In this document: positions 5,623 to 8,296 of the stretch, piece by piece
How the letters are laid out: each line of letters opens with the position of its first letter
Position numbering within the stretch: position 1 is the stretch's first letter
NCBI GenBank assembly: GCA_002426555.1
Contig: DIQU01000083.1
Span: 938-9,233 of the forward strand
DNA from: Firmicutes bacterium UBA5454
GTDB lineage: Bacteria > Bacillota > Clostridia > Caldicoprobacterales > DTU083
Length of the DNA: 8,296 nucleotides
Direction of reading: 5' to 3'
Notes under the pieces: generated by a model
Databases searched by the model: none
Seen by the model: the letters and a program-made list of their open reading frames with translations, nothing else
What the model was told of the DNA's origin: nothing
Position numbers and translations under genes: made by a program

Positions 5623-7173
5623 TCAAATCGCTTCTATGACCATATCCCCATTGGGATATTCACTCATGTCATATATCATTTTATTGATTGCATTGATATA
5701 TGCCTTGGCACTGGCCTCGATGATGTCTGTACTGATTCCCCGTCCCACATAGATTCTCTTGTTTTTCTCTATGGTAACTGTTCCTTCACCCAGGGCGTCT
5801 TTTCCACTGGTAATAGCTCGTATACGATAATCCTTCAATGTGATTTCCATCCCTGTTGCCCGCTCTACAGCATGGAAAATGGCATCTATGGGACCATCCC
5901 CGCAGGCAGCCTCTTCCACTACCTGACCTTCCCTGGCTATCCTTACAGTAGAAGTAGATATCAGAGAATTTCCGCTGGTTATATGAAAGTACTCCAATTG
6001 CAGTGTCTCAGGTATCTGGACAAGCTCCGTAGAAATAAGGGCTTCAATGTCGCTATCCATAACATATTTCTTCTTATCTGCCAAATCCTTGAATTTTTGA
6101 AAAGCTTCATTAACCTCTTCTGAGGATAATTGGTGAAAGCCAAGCTCCTGCAAGCGTTCCTCAAAGGCATGGCGACCGGAATGCTTTCCAAGCACCATTT
6201 GGCTTTTCTTCAAACCGATGGATTCCGGAGTCATTATTTCATAGGTCTCACGATTGGTCATGATTCCATGCTGGTGAATACCCGATTCATGAGCAAAAGC
6301 ATTGGCACCAACAACAGCCTTATTGGGCTGTATGTGAACACCGGTCAAGGAACTGATAAGTGAACTGGTACGGTAAATCTGCTCCGTTTCAATATTGGTA
6401 TGGAAATTATAGAAATCTTTACGTGTTCTAAGTGCCATAACCAATTCTTCAAGTGCTGCATTCCCTGCCCGCTCTCCAAGACCGTTTACGGTACACTCTA
6501 GCTGCCTGGCTCCATTTTCTATTGCTGCAAGAGAATTGGCCACAGCCAGACCCAGGTCGTTGTGACAGTGTACACTGAGTACTACATTGTCAATGCCCTT
6601 TACATTTTTTCGGATCCCTCTGATAAGCGCTCCAAATTCATCAGGTGTAGAATACCCTACAGTATCCGGAATGTTAAGCACATCAGCTCCTGCTCGAATG
6701 ACTGTTTCCAGTATCTGATACAGGAACTCCGGTCGGGTGCGGGAACCGTCTTCCGGAGAAAATTCCACCTGAGGGCAGAGGGATTTGGCATAGGCAACCA
6801 TATCAGCAGCCCGCTTTATTACTTCCTCAGGCTCCATACGCAATTTATATTTCATATGAATGTCGGAAGTAGCAATAAAGGTATGAATCCTAGATTTTGC
6901 AGCCTCCTCCACCGCTTCCCAGGCACGGTCAATGTCTTTTTGGACAGCTCTGGCTAAGGCAGTAATTACAGGCTTTCTAATCTGTCGGGCAATAGCCCTT
7001 ACCCCTTCAAAGTCACCTTTTGAGGAGATGGGAAACCCGGCTTCCATGACATCTACGCCCAGCTTCTCGAGCTGTTTGGCAATTTCCAGCTTTTCCTGCA
7101 TATTCAAGCTGATGCCTGGAGACTGCTCCCCATCTCGTAATGTCGTGTCAAAAATTACTATTTGATCAGCCAT
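5623..7173 (-). CDS. leuA: 2-isopropylmalate synthase
   Basis: Cytoplasmic enzyme that condenses acetyl-CoA with 2-oxoisovalerate to (2S)-2-isopropylmalate, the committed and leucine-inhibited step of leucine synthesis. The length of 516 residues is the standard bacterial type. The TIM barrel has IFDTTLRDGEQSPGISL (7-23, R13 and D14), EAGFP (44-48), SVHCHNDLGLAVANS (200-214, metal ligands H202 and H204), NGLGERAGNAALEE (230-243) and AFAHESGIHQHG (292-303). The C-terminal regulatory domain begins near 385, with CGDGPIDAIFHAVERATG (424-441) and GRGISTDIIEASAKAY (477-492), the region that binds leucine in relatives; feedback control is therefore expected. GGGAGG lies six bases before the ATG. 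The gene follows ilvC by 42 bases and is separated from cimA by the repeat-bearing gap. It resembles its neighbour cimA in fold, but the motifs clearly tell the two apart. Confidence 0.97.
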   Translation of the reverse strand: MADQIVIFDTTLRDGEQSPGISLNMQEKLEIAKQLEKLGVDVMEAGFPISSKGDFEGVRAIARQIRKPVITALARAVQKDIDRAWEAVEEAAKSRIHTFIATSDIHMKYKLRMEPEEVIKRAADMVAYAKSLCPQVEFSPEDGSRTRPEFLYQILETVIRAGADVLNIPDTVGYSTPDEFGALIRGIRKNVKGIDNVVLSVHCHNDLGLAVANSLAAIENGARQLECTVNGLGERAGNAALEELVMALRTRKDFYNFHTNIETEQIYRTSSLISSLTGVHIQPNKAVVGANAFAHESGIHQHGIMTNRETYEIMTPESIGLKKSQMVLGKHSGRHAFEERLQELGFHQLSSEEVNEAFQKFKDLADKKKYVMDSDIEALISTELVQIPETLQLEYFHITSGNSLISTSTVRIAREGQVVEEAACGDGPIDAIFHAVERATGMEITLKDYRIRAITSGKDALGEGTVTIEKNKRIYVGRGISTDIIEASAKAYINAINKMIYDMSEYPNGDMVIEAI

Positions 7174-7215
7174 GATAATCCTCCCTCTACTATCTTAAAT
7201 ATTTTTCTAGACGAA

Positions 7216-8214
7216 TTATTGTTTTTTCTCAATCCAGGGCATCATTCTGCGCAGTTCACGTCCTACTTTCTCTATTTGGTGATCTTGTGCTTGTGCGCGC
7301 ATTGCCAGGAAGGAGGGGCGGTTTGCCTGATTTTCCAGTATCCAGTTTTTGGCAAAGGTACCATCTTGAATCTCATTTAGTACTTGCTTCATCTCTTTAC
7401 GGGTATCCTCGTTAATAATGCGTTTTCCAGTGATATAGTCTCCATACTCGGCTGTATCGCTGATGGAGCAGCGCATGTAGGACATTCCGCCCTGATTCAT
7501 CATGTCTACGATCAACTTCATTTCATGCAGACATTCAAAGTATGCGCTTTCCGGCTGGTAGCCTGCTTCTACCAGGGTTTCAAACCCAGCTTTAATCAGC
7601 TCGGTAACTCCGCCGCACAATACTGCCTGTTCTCCAAAAAGATCAGTTTCGGTTTCTTCCTGGAAGGTGGTTTCCAATACACCTGCTCTTGCCCCGCCAA
7701 TACCTGCTGCGTAAGCCAAAGCATAATCCTTTGCATTACCGGTCGCATCCTGATGGACAGCAATAAGGCATGGTACTCCTTTGCCCTCCAAAAATTGGCT
7801 TCTTACTGTATGCCCGGGACCCTTGGGTGCGATCATGAAAACATCAACATCCTCAGGCGGGGTAATCTGACGGTAATGAATGTTAAAGCCATGAGCGAAC
7901 ATAAGACCATTACCTGATTTTAGATTAGGTTCAATAGATTCCTTATAGATCCTTGCCTGTTTTTCATCGGGTACCAATATCATGATAAAATCTGCTGCCT
8001 TGGCAGCCTGTGCTGTTTCCATTACCTTCAGCCCGGCTTCCTCAGCCAGTTTCCATGACTTACTTCCTTTGTACAGCCCTACTGCTATGTCCATTCCACT
8101 TTCTTTCAGGTTCAACGCATGAGCATGACCCTGACTGCCATAACCGATTACTGCTATCTTTTTACCTTGCAGGAGCCCTAAACTTGCGTCTGATTCATAA
8201 TACATTTTCGCCAT
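7216..8214 (-). CDS. ilvC: Ketol-acid reductoisomerase, class I
   Basis: Cytoplasmic Mg- and NAD(P)H-dependent enzyme that isomerises and reduces 2-acetolactate and 2-aceto-2-hydroxybutyrate to the dihydroxy acids of the valine/leucine and isoleucine branches. At 332 residues it is the short class I form. The Rossmann motif GYGSQGHAHALNL is at 24-36. The cofactor loop GLYKGSKSW (46-54) keeps serines S51 and S53, which suggests NADPH preference, although the usual arginine of some relatives is Y48 here. Catalytic and metal residues are H108 (AHGFNIHY), K131 (APKGPGH), D191 and E195 (TDLFGEQ), E227 and E231 (FECLHE), and S252. A strong AAGGAGG lies nine bases before the ATG. The preceding ilvN reading frame runs 20 bases into this gene, and leuA follows 42 bases downstream, so ilvC belongs in the same operon. 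Confidence 0.97.
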   Translation of the reverse strand: MAKMYYESDASLGLLQGKKIAVIGYGSQGHAHALNLKESGMDIAVGLYKGSKSWKLAEEAGLKVMETAQAAKAADFIMILVPDEKQARIYKESIEPNLKSGNGLMFAHGFNIHYRQITPPEDVDVFMIAPKGPGHTVRSQFLEGKGVPCLIAVHQDATGNAKDYALAYAAGIGGARAGVLETTFQEETETDLFGEQAVLCGGVTELIKAGFETLVEAGYQPESAYFECLHEMKLIVDMMNQGGMSYMRCSISDTAEYGDYITGKRIINEDTRKEMKQVLNEIQDGTFAKNWILENQANRPSFLAMRAQAQDHQIEKVGRELRRMMPWIEKKQ

Positions 8215-8296
8215 AATATTCTTCCTCCTTGTTTTCCGGGTGAATATATCTCACCATTTTCAATCCTCGATCCATGGAAATGTTGCCGGTACGTAC
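8195..8296 (-). CDS. ilvN: Acetolactate synthase small (regulatory) subunit, 3' end only
   Basis: An open frame enters from the right edge and ends at TGA 8195-8197, giving 33 residues beginning VRTGNISMDRG. The RTG...RG pattern is typical of the C-terminus of the ACT-domain regulatory subunit of acetolactate synthase, and its place directly before ilvC is the standard one. This subunit confers valine feedback inhibition on the catalytic subunit, whose gene presumably lies further right. After the RG motif, an additional polar, acidic tail of about 22 residues (with KEEEYY) reaches 20 bases into ilvC. The call rests on a short segment plus context, so a different C-terminus cannot be excluded. 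It is also known as ilvH. Confidence 0.75.
   Translation of the reverse strand, partial: VRTGNISMDRGLKMVRYIHPENKEEEYYGENVL

Noticed and set aside
5979..6191. Minus-strand 70-codon frame inside leuA
   Set aside because: It is in another frame of leuA, with no ribosome site and no recognisable motif.
7384..7917. 177-codon plus-strand open frame
   Set aside because: It is antisense to ilvC, whose motifs and ribosome site are complete. The frame has no recognisable protein features and is a shadow.
8215..8296. T-box or leader attenuator before ilvC
   Set aside because: The stretch is the coding end of ilvN. Any operon leader would lie upstream of the ilv genes, beyond the right edge.

Overview
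The window is one strand of a branched-chain amino acid operon. Every recognisable gene lies on the minus strand, so transcription runs from the right edge to the left. In transcription order the genes are: the 3' end of ilvN (acetolactate synthase small subunit, entering from the right edge), ilvC, leuA, cimA, leuC, leuD and leuB. A separate membrane-anchored M23 peptidase gene follows and runs off the left edge. Strong AGGAGG-type ribosome sites, middling to low GC, a two-subunit isopropylmalate isomerase with a 421-residue large subunit, and an M23 peptidase with an N-terminal anchor suggest a Firmicute, probably of the Clostridia. This is an inference from style and gene content, because no marker gene is present.

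Right to left: ilvN overlaps ilvC (about 7216-8214) by 20 bases. A 42-base gap leads to leuA (5623-7173). An unusually long 199-base gap follows and carries three copies of a short hairpin-like repeat. Then come cimA (3810 to about 5423), a 26-base gap, leuC (2518-3783), leuD (2033-2521) and leuB (966-2036). The last three are joined by ATGA stop/start overlaps. A fourth, diverged repeat copy touches the leuB stop codon. After it come a good sigma-A-type promoter and the peptidase gene.

Together the genes cover most of valine, leucine and isoleucine synthesis. IlvN and IlvC serve the valine and isoleucine branches. LeuA starts the leucine branch from 2-oxoisovalerate. CimA starts threonine-independent isoleucine synthesis by making (R)-citramalate from pyruvate and acetyl-CoA. 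Only one LeuCD and one LeuB are encoded here, so within this operon they are the natural candidates to process both isopropylmalate and citramalate.

I found no new defence system, mobile element or unknown multi-gene system. The points most worth a second look are the start of cimA, which has no ATG, GTG or TTG ahead of its catalytic motif, and the repeat family, whose four copies show compensatory base changes around a GNA-loop mini-hairpin.
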